DNA from: Arthonia radiata
Taxonomy: Eukaryota; Ascomycota; Arthoniomycetes; Arthoniales; Arthoniaceae
Assembly: GCA_002989075.1 (NCBI GenBank)
Contig: PSQN01000014.1
Span: 1,531,373-1,595,372, forward strand
Length of the DNA: 64,000 nt
Direction: 5' to 3'
Shown: positions 45,904 to 56,029 of the stretch, one piece after another
How the letters are laid out: every line of letters starts with the position of its first letter
Numbering within the stretch: position 1 is the first letter of the stretch
Position numbers and translations under genes: made by a program
The notes under the pieces: generated by a model
Databases searched by the model: none
What the model was told of the DNA's origin: nothing
Seen by the model: only the letters and a program-made list of their open reading frames with translations

Positions 45904-47356
45904 TCATTTTCTCGAGCCGCGAGTGTATCCCATCTTTCCGAAACCTCTGGCGGCCACAGACGATTCATTTTCTGCTGCTTCACCGTCTTTGCTTCTCTTC
46001 GACTGTACAACCTGCGTTGAGTCATCATCGTTGGCCTTACGTTTCGCTCCTGCGCCATTAGCTTTCACTGTCGCATGATTGCTCGCCGCGACGGATGAGC
46101 TTGACGCGGCAGACTCTGCGCAGGATCTGCCTCGCTTTGAAGGCAGAGCCTTCGGTGCAATCGTTGTCTTCTTGTCATCACCATCATCATCCTCTCCAAA
46201 ATCCATCATACCAGCTTTTCGTTTTGACGGCTTATGTTGCAGGTCATCATCAGCACGGTCGTAGCGAGAAGTGCCGTTAACCTTTGGTTGCTGTTCAGAC
46301 GCTCTACTCTCATGGAGACTCCTCTTGGCTTCTTCAGCGTCCTCGCCGGTGTCATCACTCTCGTCTTCTTGCTCGGCTTCAAATTCTCTTGTCTTGCCCT
46401 CCATGAGATCTGCCATGACCATGTCGAGCGCTGCTGGATCGATGCCCTGATGTTTTTCAAATTAGCTGAAGTCAATAAGTGAGGAAGTAAGAATACTTAC
46501 CTTTGCAGCGAGCATCTTGAGCAACTTTTCCTTGTGGCCATCCGTCAGCATTGAAGCTATATCTTTCAGACCTTCCAATTCGAGCTCTTCTGTCCCTTCC
46601 TCGGCGTCGTCGGCGCCTTCAGTCACCTCTATGCCCATGTCGTCCTCGACCACGCCACTACCTCGGAGGGCCATGCTTGAGTGCACACCGGTCTTGGCCG
46701 ATGCATCGAGATGCCATGCGGGCTGTTGTACAGGTCGCATAGACAGCCCACTATGTCCCTCGAACCTTTCCCGCCAATCCTTGAGGAGAGCAACGGCGGG
46801 TAAGTCGACTCTTCTCGTTGTGGGAACATAGAAGCTCGGATCTCGACTTCGCTTATGCTGCGAGACATACACTATGTTCGGTCTATCCCAGTGCTCCCAA
46901 GGTCCACGACCTGACTCGGGTGGCGATGGGCCAGTACGCTGTCTCTTGGCCGGGCGGCTCGTTGAAGACCGAGACGCGGCGGCCTTTCTGCGCTGTTGAA
47001 GCTTGCGTTTGGCCTTCCGTCTCAAATTGATGTCCGCGCGGTCATCGTAATAACCGTCTGAGAGATAGTCAAGATCTATAAAGTAGTCGAATGGGTCGAT
47101 ATCTTCGTCTGGAATGTAGGATTGGAGCGGAGGTGAAGGGCAAGTCTGCTCGGCGAGTTCATCCTACCGCCAAACATCAAATCAGTCCAGGCTTCCCACG
47201 GTGCTCGCAAGACAGCGAAGGGACCTTTCACATCATCGGTGCAGCACCCTGAACTCAAACACGTACAGCTTCGTCCCATGCGTCCTCGACATAAAGCCAG
47301 TCGCCCTCGCCATCATCATAGAAGGTCTCGTAGTCGTCTCCGCCATAGTCAGACAT
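45904..47356 (-). CDS. charged nuclear-type hypothetical protein
   Basis: Exons 47267-47356, 46501-47163 and 45904-46446, with introns of 103 and 54 nt, give 431 residues. The N-terminus is very acidic (MSDYGGDDYETFYDDGEGDW). PDEDIDPFDYFIDLDYLSDG follows, then a Lys/Arg-rich putative nuclear localisation region (RRKAKRKLQQRRKAA and RPAKRQR). The segment RPNIVYVSQHKRSRDPSFYV and LLKDWRERFEGHSGL look conserved. The tail is rich in Lys, Asp and Ser and ends GFGKMGYTRGSRK. No enzyme motif is seen. Nuclear location is inferred from composition. I do not recognise a named family. Confidence 0.75.
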
Positions 47357-47989
47357 GGCTTGAGGGAGTGATAGAGGCGCTCAAGGAAACAGACATGCGC
47401 AGTCTCTGGCGGCAGTGGAAGGGTGAGGGTCCAGGCGGGGAAGCAGGCCTGTTCATGTGTTGCTAGCACATTGCAAGGCGGCGGCTCGATCCTCAAGAAG
47501 GCGATTTGTGACGTGGCAGGCGAGCTGGAGAGCGGAATCGCTATGCTTGTGGGAACATGAAATGGTGCAAATGCTCATATGTCAGACCACGCGTTACCGT
47601 CGCGTTTTCTCTTTCCATCCAGGACCGCTTAAAGCCGACGAATCGTGTGCCTGAAATGTCGGGCAGCAAGACCGGCACGTGACAAGGGCCGCTGCATTGG
47701 TCTGGTGGCGCCCCTTGCGGACGCATAGACCACCGACCAGAGATTGCCCATTTCCTGGCTCAACAACTGCGACGGCCTTCTACGCCGCGATCGAGAAGGC
47801 TTGCGACCGCGCGAAAAAGCACCAACTAGACTCGCTGGACTGTTGCCTCAAGTTAGAAGCCCACAGCTCGAAGGATTATCCCGCGACACGCCAACATTCT
47901 TGCGGCCCTTGGTTTGATATCATCACGCAGGGGAGGCGCGCTGGGATTGCAGCACTCCTCATTGCGAGACAAAGTGTAGGTTGTTCAGC
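47357..47989. other. divergent intergenic region
   Basis: About 630 bp between divergent start codons. Nothing recognised. Confidence 0.5.
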
Positions 47990-49011
47990 ATGCGCGCAGT
48001 TTTGCGCGCGTTTATCGCCGCCATCTTCTTCGTTACTGTCATCTGCTTGTCACTCCTTGGTTTCCACCATGATGACTGGCACGATCACGTGGCGACAATC
48101 AAGAAGAAGATACCTCCGCCTGGCAAGATTATACCGCCTCAGTTGACGAAATATATTCCACCTGCATTTCAGCCCAAGCCCGCGGCACAACCCATAGAGT
48201 ATGGCTCGCTACCGTGGCTTGGAAAGGTGGAGTTGGAGCCTATGCCATATCCGACGGAGAGCGAAAAAGCAATTGTCATGGCTAAGCTGTCGAGCGACGA
48301 TACCGATTGGGTGCAGCAGGAGCTTCCCGAGTATGTAGGCTCTGTGTCACACGCATGCGTACGCAAAACTGATCAGAGAACAGCTGGAAAGCGTTCATTT
48401 ATACTGTCGATGACCAGAACGCCAAGCTCCACACATCAGCCAACAAAGGTCGCGAGGCACTTGCGTATTTGACCTTTATGATTGATTACTATGCCAAGCT
48501 GCCTCGAATGGCCGCGTTCGTTCATAGTCACAAAGGTGGCTATCCCCAAGCTTGGCATGCTGATAATCAAGATTACAGCAACGTCGAGTCCCTGCAGGCT
48601 CTACGACTCCCTTATGTGATGGAGCAAGGATACGTCAACATGAGATGTAACACAAACCCTGGTTGTCCAGCTCAGTTCAAGCTGGGTGCTGGAGGTAGCG
48701 TCGACGACGACGTGATGCAGGCCGCATGGAAAGAGATCTTGCCAACTGATCCGATGCCACATACGATCGGAGCTGCATGCTGCTCGCAATTTGCAGTTTC
48801 AAAAGATCAGATCCGTTCTCGATCGGAAGCGGACTACCGACGCATACGAAAATGGCTGTTGACGACGCATTTGGATGATCATCGGGCAGGACGGATCATG
48901 GAATACGTGTGGCACATCATCTTTCAGAGGCCCGCCGTGTTCTGTCCACCCGTCGAAGAGTGCTACTGTAACGTGTACGGAGCTTGTTTCACTGCAGAAG
49001 TGCAGCAATAA
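47990..49011 (+). CDS. DUF3431-type membrane-anchored protein
   Basis: Exons 47990-48330 and 48384-49011 flank a 53-nt intron and give 322 residues. A single hydrophobic segment (residues 5-24, LRAFIAAIFFVTVICLSLLG) makes it a type II or signal-anchored protein. The splice restores ELPDWKAFIYTVDD. FMIDYYAKLPRMAAFVHSHK, HADNQDYSNVESLQALRL and IGAACCSQFAVSKDQIRSR follow, the pattern I associate with the fungal DUF3431 family, whose members resemble glycosyltransferase-like lumenal proteins. Several cysteines cluster at the C-terminus (CPPVEECYCNVYGAC). Function is unknown. The annotated ATG 47990 begins directly before the anchor. Confidence 0.88.
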
Positions 49012-49284
49012 ATGTACTATGAGATATCAGATTTGCCTACTGCCACAATATCTCTATGGATGCCAAGTGGACGGCCAACTTGGAAGTGACCATGGCTCTC
49101 GTGCCACGTCACCACGTCTACATAACTGCTGTTTTCCCTGCACAAGCATCCTTCATAAGCACGCTGATGCTGTTGTTGCCTGACTGCTGCGTCGCAAGCT
49201 ACAAGAAGATCGAGGCGGCGAAGAAGAAGTTATGCTTCGGATGCAAAACATGAGATCTCTCAAGTATCAACATATTTTCATACG

Positions 49285-51840
49285 ATGGTTCCACAAACTC
49301 TCCTACGAAAAGTCTTGCCATCTCGCAACCTGTTGAAGACTTCAGACTATGCCAGAAGGCCTGCTAGCATCTCAGCGCAAAGCGCTTTGACCCCAATCAC
49401 CTCAATTCTCATCGCCAACCGTGGAGAGATTGCCCTGTAAGTGCCGCCCTGCCGCTTCCGGTTGCTCTCTTGCCATTTTCGAAATATGTAAATGTGTGAG
49501 TCAAAAACCATTTCATGCTAAAGCATGTGAAGACGTGTTTGCAGAACAGCATCACAGCAAGGTATCCGGACGACTTCCATCTTTACTGATCCAGATGCTC
49601 TGTCCGAACACACTCTTGCTTCGCCATTCTCCATTGGACTTGGGGATGCCTCTGCTTATCTGGATGGCGAGAAGATCATACAAGCCGCAAAAGCACACGG
49701 ATGCGACGCGGTGCATCCAGGGTATGGTTTTGTACGTCCATTCGTAGCATCCAAGTGCTGTCCGACTGTGGAGTGGCTTGGAGCACTTTCAGCAATAGCG
49801 AGAGGAGTTCGAGCTGACGCTTCCCAGCTGAGCGAGAACGCATTGTTTGCCCGACAATGCGCAGAGGCTGGCCTCAACTTCATCGGCCCATCATCTGGGG
49901 CTATAGAAGCAATGGGCGACAAGAGGTGCGGCTTGCACGTGTTACCGTATAGATTTATCGACTGATCAGACACAGTCGGTCTAAGGAAATTATGCTAGCT
50001 GCGAACGTGCCTTGCACACCGGGCTATCATGGACCAAACCAGGATCCAGCATTTTTACAAGAGCAAGCCAACGGCATTGGCTACCCGGTCCTCCTGAAAG
50101 CCGTACACGGCGGTGGTGGCAAAGGTATGCGCATCGCTCAGACTCCGGAAGTTTTTGCGTCTCAGCTTGAGTCTGCAAAGTGTGAAGCTCGCAACTCCTT
50201 CGGCAGCGACACCATGCTGGTAGAGAAGTACATCACTCGGCCGCGTCACGTTGAAGTGCAGATATTCGGTGACAAGCATGGCAATGTAGTTGCTCTTGGC
50301 GAGCGTGATTGCAGTGTTCAGAGGCGGCATCAGAAGATTATCGAGGAATCACCAGCTCCCGGTCTGTCCAACTCACAACGTAGCGATCTCTGGCAGAAAG
50401 CTATCCAAGCCGGCAAGGCGGTCAACTACGTCGGCGCTGGCACTGTCGAGTTTATTCTCGACTCTGATAGTGGTCTTTTCTATTTCATGGAGACAAACAC
50501 TCGCCTCCAAGTCGAGCATCCCGTCACGGAGATGTGCACGGGTCTCGATCTGGTTGAGTGGCAGGTGCGCGTGGCACGGGGTGAAGTATTGCCTCTCAGG
50601 CAGGCTCAAATCACGGAACGAATTGCTGAACGTGGCCATGCTGTTGAGGCTCGTATCTACGCTGAAGATCCGGCAATGGACTTTCTGCCCACCGCGGGGA
50701 CGTTAACACATATAAAATTGCCCAAAGAAGAGCATGACTCTGTCCGCATCGACACAGCGATCAGTAAAGCGCCAAACACCGTATCGAGCCACTATGACCC
50801 TATGATAAGTAAGCTCATCGTTCGTGCGCCAGATCGCGAGACTGCAATGATGAAGCTCCATATTGCACTTGAGCAATATGAGGTCGCAGGTTTGACGACA
50901 AACATCGAGTTTCTGAAGCAGTTGTGTCGGAATCAACACTTCGCGGGCGATGTTGCCGACTTGGACACCGGCTTCATCGCGAAGTACTATGATGAACTTT
51001 TCCCGGCAAAGACTATCGCGCGTGAGGTATGGGTCCAGGCTGCTCTTGGGCTGTTGTTGCATGAGAGGCATGCTCGGCCTGCACTTTCGGGCCTGAACAA
51101 CGCGCTTGGGTTTAGTACTGCAGAAGCAGGAGCGCATGGCTTTCGAGTACGAACTTTTGAGCTCGCTGCCGCTGCAAGTCCTGCAGCAGCGACCTCACCT
51201 AATCCTACTGTGATGATTGAGATCCAGCAGTCAAGTGCCGATCGCTTCACCGCCTCAATCAACTCATCTTCCTCAGATGTCAGCGAAGAAGCCCACTCGC
51301 AGACGTTTCCAAATGTTACTGCTACCCTCGGTAGCACAGACAATCCACAAGCCTTCGTGCTATCGACGCTTTTTCCTCAGACGCGTTTAACTTCGACTAT
51401 CGTGTTGCCATCCACACGTACCACCGCGGAATACAAGCCTACTATTACTATATTTGATCGTGGAACCCGGCATGATTTGACCGTACCACCACCGGTTTGG
51501 CTGAGCAAGGCGTTGGGCAAGAGCGCAGCATCTTCCGAAGCTAGTGTCACAGCACCAATGCCCAGCAAGATACTGAGAGTGGAGACGCGCGAGGGTGCAG
51601 AGGTCAAGAAAGACCAGCCGCTGGTAATTGTCGAAAGCATGAAGATGGAGATGGTAATACGAGCGCCAAAAGACGGGTTGGTGGTGAAGAAGGTGGTTTA
51701 CAAGCCCGGGGTAAGTCCTTAGGAGAAGATAACTCACCACGAAGGGATTTACTAACATTTTGCAGGAAATTTGCAAAGCTGGCGCGGTGCTTGTCGAGTT
51801 TCAGGAGCCCGTAGTGCAGAATGAGAATTCGCAGACCTGA
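49285..51840 (+). CDS. mccA: 3-methylcrotonyl-CoA carboxylase alpha subunit (biotin-containing, mitochondrial)
   Basis: Five exons, 49285-49436, 49545-49731, 49828-49925, 49976-51710 and 51766-51840, with introns of 108, 96, 50 and 55 nt, give 748 residues. A basic targeting-type N-terminus precedes ILIANRGEIAL. HPGYGF-LSENALFA and GDKSRSKEIM are restored across introns 2 and 3. The biotin carboxylase core shows GGGGKGMRIA, EKYITRPRHVEVQ, ERDCSVQRRHQKIIEE and MNTRLQVEH-like ETNTRLQVEHPVTE. The biotinyl domain carries ESMKMEM with the biotinylated Lys702. It carboxylates biotin for the beta subunit. Oddity: the four residues expected after GEIAL (Arg-x-x-Arg in relatives) are missing at the exon 1-2 join. 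Confidence 0.95.
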
Positions 51841-52368
51841 CTTGAGTAGTCATCGAATGCGGTTCGTTTATGATGCTAACGAGTATACTGCTCTTGCGCA
51901 GACTCGTGTTCTCTAAGAGCAAGATGGTCATGATTGCTGTGGCAGCGCCGCTTCATACTCTGAACTGGCGAAGGGGTTCATTCGCATGCTTTCCATGAAC
52001 GGTAGCGGTGGAACTCTGCTCGTGGCAGTTACGTGGGGTCTGTGGTGAATTCGAGACCGATTGCTGATGATGTGATCCTTCTCCACATTGGTACTCCGCT
52101 CTGGATTGCATCTGTGCTTCCCTTGTCACGCAAACCATCTTCACGCACCTTGAAGACAGGATGCCTGACCACCGGTCTCAACAATTCATCACGTTGCGCG
52201 CTGGTGTCACACAGACGCTCAACGCCTGCCCCTCCTTGGCGCCGGCCTTTGTTCCAGCCCCTCCATCGGTCTTTTTTTTCCGCAGTAAATAAATCACCCA
52301 CACTGCAACTTCTTTTCTACATAGCCGCTCGTACAATCTTTCACAGTCGCTGAAGCCTACTGCTCATC
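51841..52368. other. intergenic, nothing recognised
   Basis: About 530 bp between the MCC alpha-subunit stop and the HAD-gene start. It includes a pyrimidine-rich stretch near 52,264-52,280 that may be part of the HAD promoter. Confidence 0.5.
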
Positions 52369-53192
52369 ATGCCTTCAGTAAGACTCTACTCCTCTTTGCT
52401 TCCACTTTCCCCTGCTCGCTTTCCCACACTAACCACGTCTGACAGATCAAAGCTATCCTCTACGACTGCGACAACACGCTCGTCCTCTCCGAGACTCTCG
52501 CCTTTGATGCCTGCGCGCAACTCGCCAATGAGATTCTCGACAAGTTCGCACCCTCCCCAAAGCCTGGCAAGTACACCGGCCCTGAGCTCCAGGCCGATTT
52601 CGTTGGCCAGAACTTCCGGGGCATGATGATTGGCCTCATGGACAAGTACAAGTTCACAATCCCCGATAAAGACTTTGATGCGTACGTGGAGCGAGAGCTG
52701 GGGAAGGTGATTGAGAATCTCGAGGCAAGGGCCGAGGAGTGCCCCGGGGCGACCGCGTCTCTGAAGAAGTATCAACAGGAGGGCAAGTACACAATGGCGA
52801 TCGTGAGCTCGAGCGCCATGTCGCGCGTGTTGGCCTCCATCGATAAAGTCGGCATGGACACGTTCTTCCCGCGCGACAAGGTCTTCTCGGCCGCGAGCTC
52901 GCTGAACCCTCCCACCTCCAAGCCGAACCCCGCCATCTACCTGCACGCGTGTGAGAAGCTGGGCGTGAAGCCAGGCGAGTGTGTGGCCATTGAAGATAGC
53001 AAGAGCGGAGCGACGGCGGCGAAGAATGCTAAAATACCCTTGATCGGCTATGTGGGGCCATACTATGAAGAAGGTGGGCCGGAGAAGGTCAAGCAAATGG
53101 AGAAGCTGTTGACAGAGGAGTGCGGCGCCACTGCGGTCATGCACGATTGGAAGGAGTTCGACAGCTGTTTGGAGAAAGTCCTGAAAGCATAA
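52369..53192 (+). CDS. HAD-superfamily hydrolase (phosphatase/phosphoglucomutase-like)
   Basis: A tiny first exon (52369-52377, Met-Pro-Ser) joins exon 2 (52446-53192) across a 68-nt intron, giving 251 residues. HAD motif I is LYDCDNTLVLSE, with the nucleophile and acid/base aspartates. Motif II is IVSSSA, the Lys comes from SKPNPAIYLHA, and motif IV is AIEDSKSGATAAK. The cap between residues 20 and 90 is helical, as in subclass I enzymes of the beta-phosphoglucomutase/2-deoxyglucose-6-phosphatase type. Substrate unknown; cytosolic. The splice was chosen because it places IKAILYDCDNT immediately after the start, as is usual for this family. Confidence 0.92.
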
Positions 53193-53456
53193 GGCTCGAA
53201 CATTGGTCTGACGCCAGGTCCGAATGCATTGGTCGGAGTGCCAAAAGAGGTTCTCAGCATAGTGTCGTCAACACATCGAACTCAGACGCTAGGCTGGCGC
53301 AACATAGTCAACAGAGATGCTCCTATCTGCGAAGTGATATAATACCCTGCTTCGCATCGTAGCGCACTAAGAGTGTGGGTATTCATGAGACGTTCATACT
53401 CTCGTACACTGCACAGCGTTTCTGCTGCTAATCAATATCTTCGTCTACTAGCAGCT

Positions 53457-54728
53457 TCAAGCCTTTGCAGTCTTTACTTCTGTACCATCGCTATCTTTCA
53501 TGCCGTATCCAGCTACGCCTCTTCTTCCGAGCGCTCTTCGCAAGATCCAATCTTTGGCACTGATCTCCTCGTCAACCTCGCCGCTCCTCTCTCGGCCAGC
53601 AGCGGCTGCATCAATCATCTTACTACTTTTGCCTTTCAAGATATTGAGCATGACATCGTCATTGGGTCGTGCAAAGTAAACTAAGCTGTACCGCACCAAG
53701 CTTCCCTGCTCTTCGCCTGGCGGGTTGACCACGCGGTGTGTCGCGCTTTTTAGCAGCCCACCTGTGAATTTTACCAGCGCGTCGCCAAGGTTGACAATGC
53801 AATGGCCCGGTAAAGGCTTCACGAAGAGCCATTGGTCGTAGCTTTCTCCGCTCTGTTCTTTCATTTCGGGTGGCGGAAACACTTGCAACCCACCGAGCTT
53901 GTTGAAAAGCAGCGTGACAGATCCGAAGTCGGTATGTGCGCCTAGCACAAGCTGTCGGTCATCTTTTGGTTGCGGAGGAGCGCGTACGAACCGGACTTGG
54001 TCGCCAGAGACTCGGTTCTTCTTGTGGAGATCAGCCAACAGTGGAAGAGGCGATGACCGCAACCCAAGCTGCTGGTTTAGTCGCTCGAGGATCAGTGTGA
54101 CTATCGAATGCGCATTGTTGATATATGATGACAGCAACTTGCCGTATGCGTCGAAGAGAGCGGGTTGTGGCAGGGCGTCAGCGATGCCAAATACATCGTC
54201 TTTTGACACCTGAACAGCAATTAGCTGACAGCCGCGGACCGACAGACCCCTCGCTAATCTTACATTGTAGAACTCATTGCGATCTTTGTTGCCCTCCTTG
54301 TCGACGTAGCCGGCACCATAGCCTTTGTAGCCGAAGTAAGACCCTTGGCTGCTCAAATCATATTTGACCTTCTCTTGCAAGGGGAGGGCGAAGAACTCTT
54401 GTGCCACGTTGAACAGATTATCAGCATCTTCGATGAAACGATTACCTTTCAGGTGCTCGCCTGCGTAATCATTGACTGCCTTCTTAGAGACACCACTGGA
54501 GCCGTCTGCAGCGCTCATGTGGTTGCCGTTGACCTGTTCGCTCGCCCTCAGGTCCAGGTAGAAGAAGCCCAGCTTGGTGCAAGCGTCCCACAGACGTTCG
54601 ATCTCGCCCGCATCGTTACGTGAGAGCTTCTGCAGGCTAAGGCGAAGCAACGGAGCCGTGGCAACATCGTCTGGAAAGGGAGGAAGACCACTAAAGGTGG
54701 TGGGCAATGACTGCTTGCAATCATGCAT
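53457..54728 (-). CDS. 2-oxoglutarate/Fe(II)-dependent oxygenase (isopenicillin N synthase-like)
   Basis: Exons 54264-54728 and 53457-54209 give 405 residues. The 54-nt intron (GTAAGA...TTCAG) is a multiple of three without a stop, so a single 423-residue frame also exists; splicing restores NEFYN-VSKDDVF. The N-terminal domain has LWDACTKLGFFYLD and FFALPLQEKVKYD. The double-stranded beta-helix core has HTDFGSVTLLF (first Fe ligands His and Asp), GGLQVFPP, LVNLGDAL-like IVNLGDALVKFTGG, HRVVNPP (second His) and RYSLVYF (2-oxoglutarate-binding Arg). Substrate unknown; such enzymes are common in fungal secondary metabolism and gibberellin-type oxidation. The codon at 54734 is TTG, so ATG 54728 was taken as the start. 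Confidence 0.92.
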   Translation of the reverse strand: MHDCKQSLPTTFSGLPPFPDDVATAPLLRLSLQKLSRNDAGEIERLWDACTKLGFFYLDLRASEQVNGNHMSAADGSSGVSKKAVNDYAGEHLKGNRFIEDADNLFNVAQEFFALPLQEKVKYDLSSQGSYFGYKGYGAGYVDKEGNKDRNEFYNVRLARGLSVRGCQLIAVQVSKDDVFGIADALPQPALFDAYGKLLSSYINNAHSIVTLILERLNQQLGLRSSPLPLLADLHKKNRVSGDQVRFVRAPPQPKDDRQLVLGAHTDFGSVTLLFNKLGGLQVFPPPEMKEQSGESYDQWLFVKPLPGHCIVNLGDALVKFTGGLLKSATHRVVNPPGEEQGSLVRYSLVYFARPNDDVMLNILKGKSSKMIDAAAAGRERSGEVDEEISAKDWILRRALGRRGVAGYGMKDSDGTEVKTAKA

Positions 54729-55580
54729 GGCCAATGGAGAACACTGCGTAGCATGATGGCTTTAGGTTTCGTGCTTTCTAGAGCAGATGGCACAACGGCC
54801 ATCGAAAGCTTCCCCACATGGACGAGGCACGAAGCTTTAACGGGACGTTTGCGAAAGATTGCGACTTCACTCCCACGTCGTTGGCCAATGCTTGGCAAAG
54901 TGCGGCCAGTTTGTCGTACCTCAGTTTCTCGTGTGTTCCTCACTTACTCTTCTGCTAACATTATCATCCTCCCGCATCATGCTAGGCCGACGTCTTCTTT
55001 CTTGAATCGAACACCTGGCTTGTGCAAGCCTAGTCTCTGTGACTGTCTCAATGCGACCGCGCAATGCTCCCGACACGGTGCGCGGACTCAAGGCAAAACA
55101 CACAACAAGCTGCCGTGTCACTCAGGCCGTGGACACATTACCCGCAGCTGGTAACACGTAATCACTTGAAATCAGAATTAACAACTGATAACGATTATCG
55201 CCTAGTCTCAACTATACTGTTACCATCGACGATGTTCTCCTACGTGAGACACGGTCTGTCCGCCCGCGCACTTCCTAACGCACCTGTTATCGCCCACGCG
55301 GGTGCACTGGAGCCAACAGCGGAGCATTGCGCGACTCCTTCGCAGTTGATGGGGACAGAAGAGCTAAGAAGTATTTCAGATTCGGGAAAAATCAGCGAGC
55401 CATGTGCAGCGTCGCGCGAGTGATCATATGGCGGCAATACAGACTACGTTACACGAGCCTATGTGAGGACAGACCACGGTGGCTCCAGTACAACTTGCTA
55501 TAAATGCGATCGCACGAAGTCGTCTTTCCAAGGTATAGCTGCACTTCATTTTATTCTGTATCGACTTAGTCCGATTCAAC
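54729..55580. other. intergenic, nothing convincing
   Basis: About 850 bp upstream of the oxygenase gene. A 64-codon ORF at 55231-55423 has no recognisable features. Confidence 0.45.
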
Positions 55581-55928
55581 ATGAGTAATCACGGCGAAAT
55601 CCCAATTGAATTCTCGACGTCGCTGAAAGGTTCGCCCACATTCAAGGATGATAAAAAGGCTCATACAGATCTCGAGAGTCATATCAGGACAACAGAACTA
55701 GTAGCATGGGCAGCAGAACATCCGACCATCACACGAATTAAGATCACGTAGGTCGCCATCCTTCTTGTGTGCATTCGACCTCGCTGAGAAGTCGCTAGAG
55801 AGCTTGGGGCAGACAAGATGTCGTGCAAAGTCTATTACAATGTGCGCGATCTTGGCATCAAGCTTGAGCATCATGTCAGCAAGTCAGACATTACCTATCG
55901 CAAAGCCTCTGCTGTACCAGGAGCTTGA
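55581..55928 (+). CDS. small hypothetical protein at the edge of the gene-rich region
   Basis: A proposed two-exon gene, 55581-55747 and 55799-55928, has a 51-nt intron (GTAGGT...GCTAG) and gives 98 residues. The product reads MSNHGEIPIEFSTSLKGS at the start and ends in DLGIKLEHHVSKSDITYRK and a short tail. No signal peptide or motif. A further intron from 55911 to a CCCCAG at 55960 is possible but does not keep a long frame. It lies about 100 bp before the abrupt change to AT-rich DNA, so it may be the truncated remains of a larger gene. Base composition is like the upstream genes. Confidence 0.4.
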
Positions 55929-56029
55929 CGTCAGAGTAACATAATGATTTTCCCCAGGCAATGCGACTGAAGACGAGCGAACGGTGGCGTTTAACAAGAC
56001 TATGTTGTACATGTGCATGTGTACAGAAA

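Noticed and set aside
55231-55423. A 64-codon plus-strand ORF from ATG 55231
   Set aside because: Short, no motif, no support beyond being open. It may be chance in the oxygenase upstream region.
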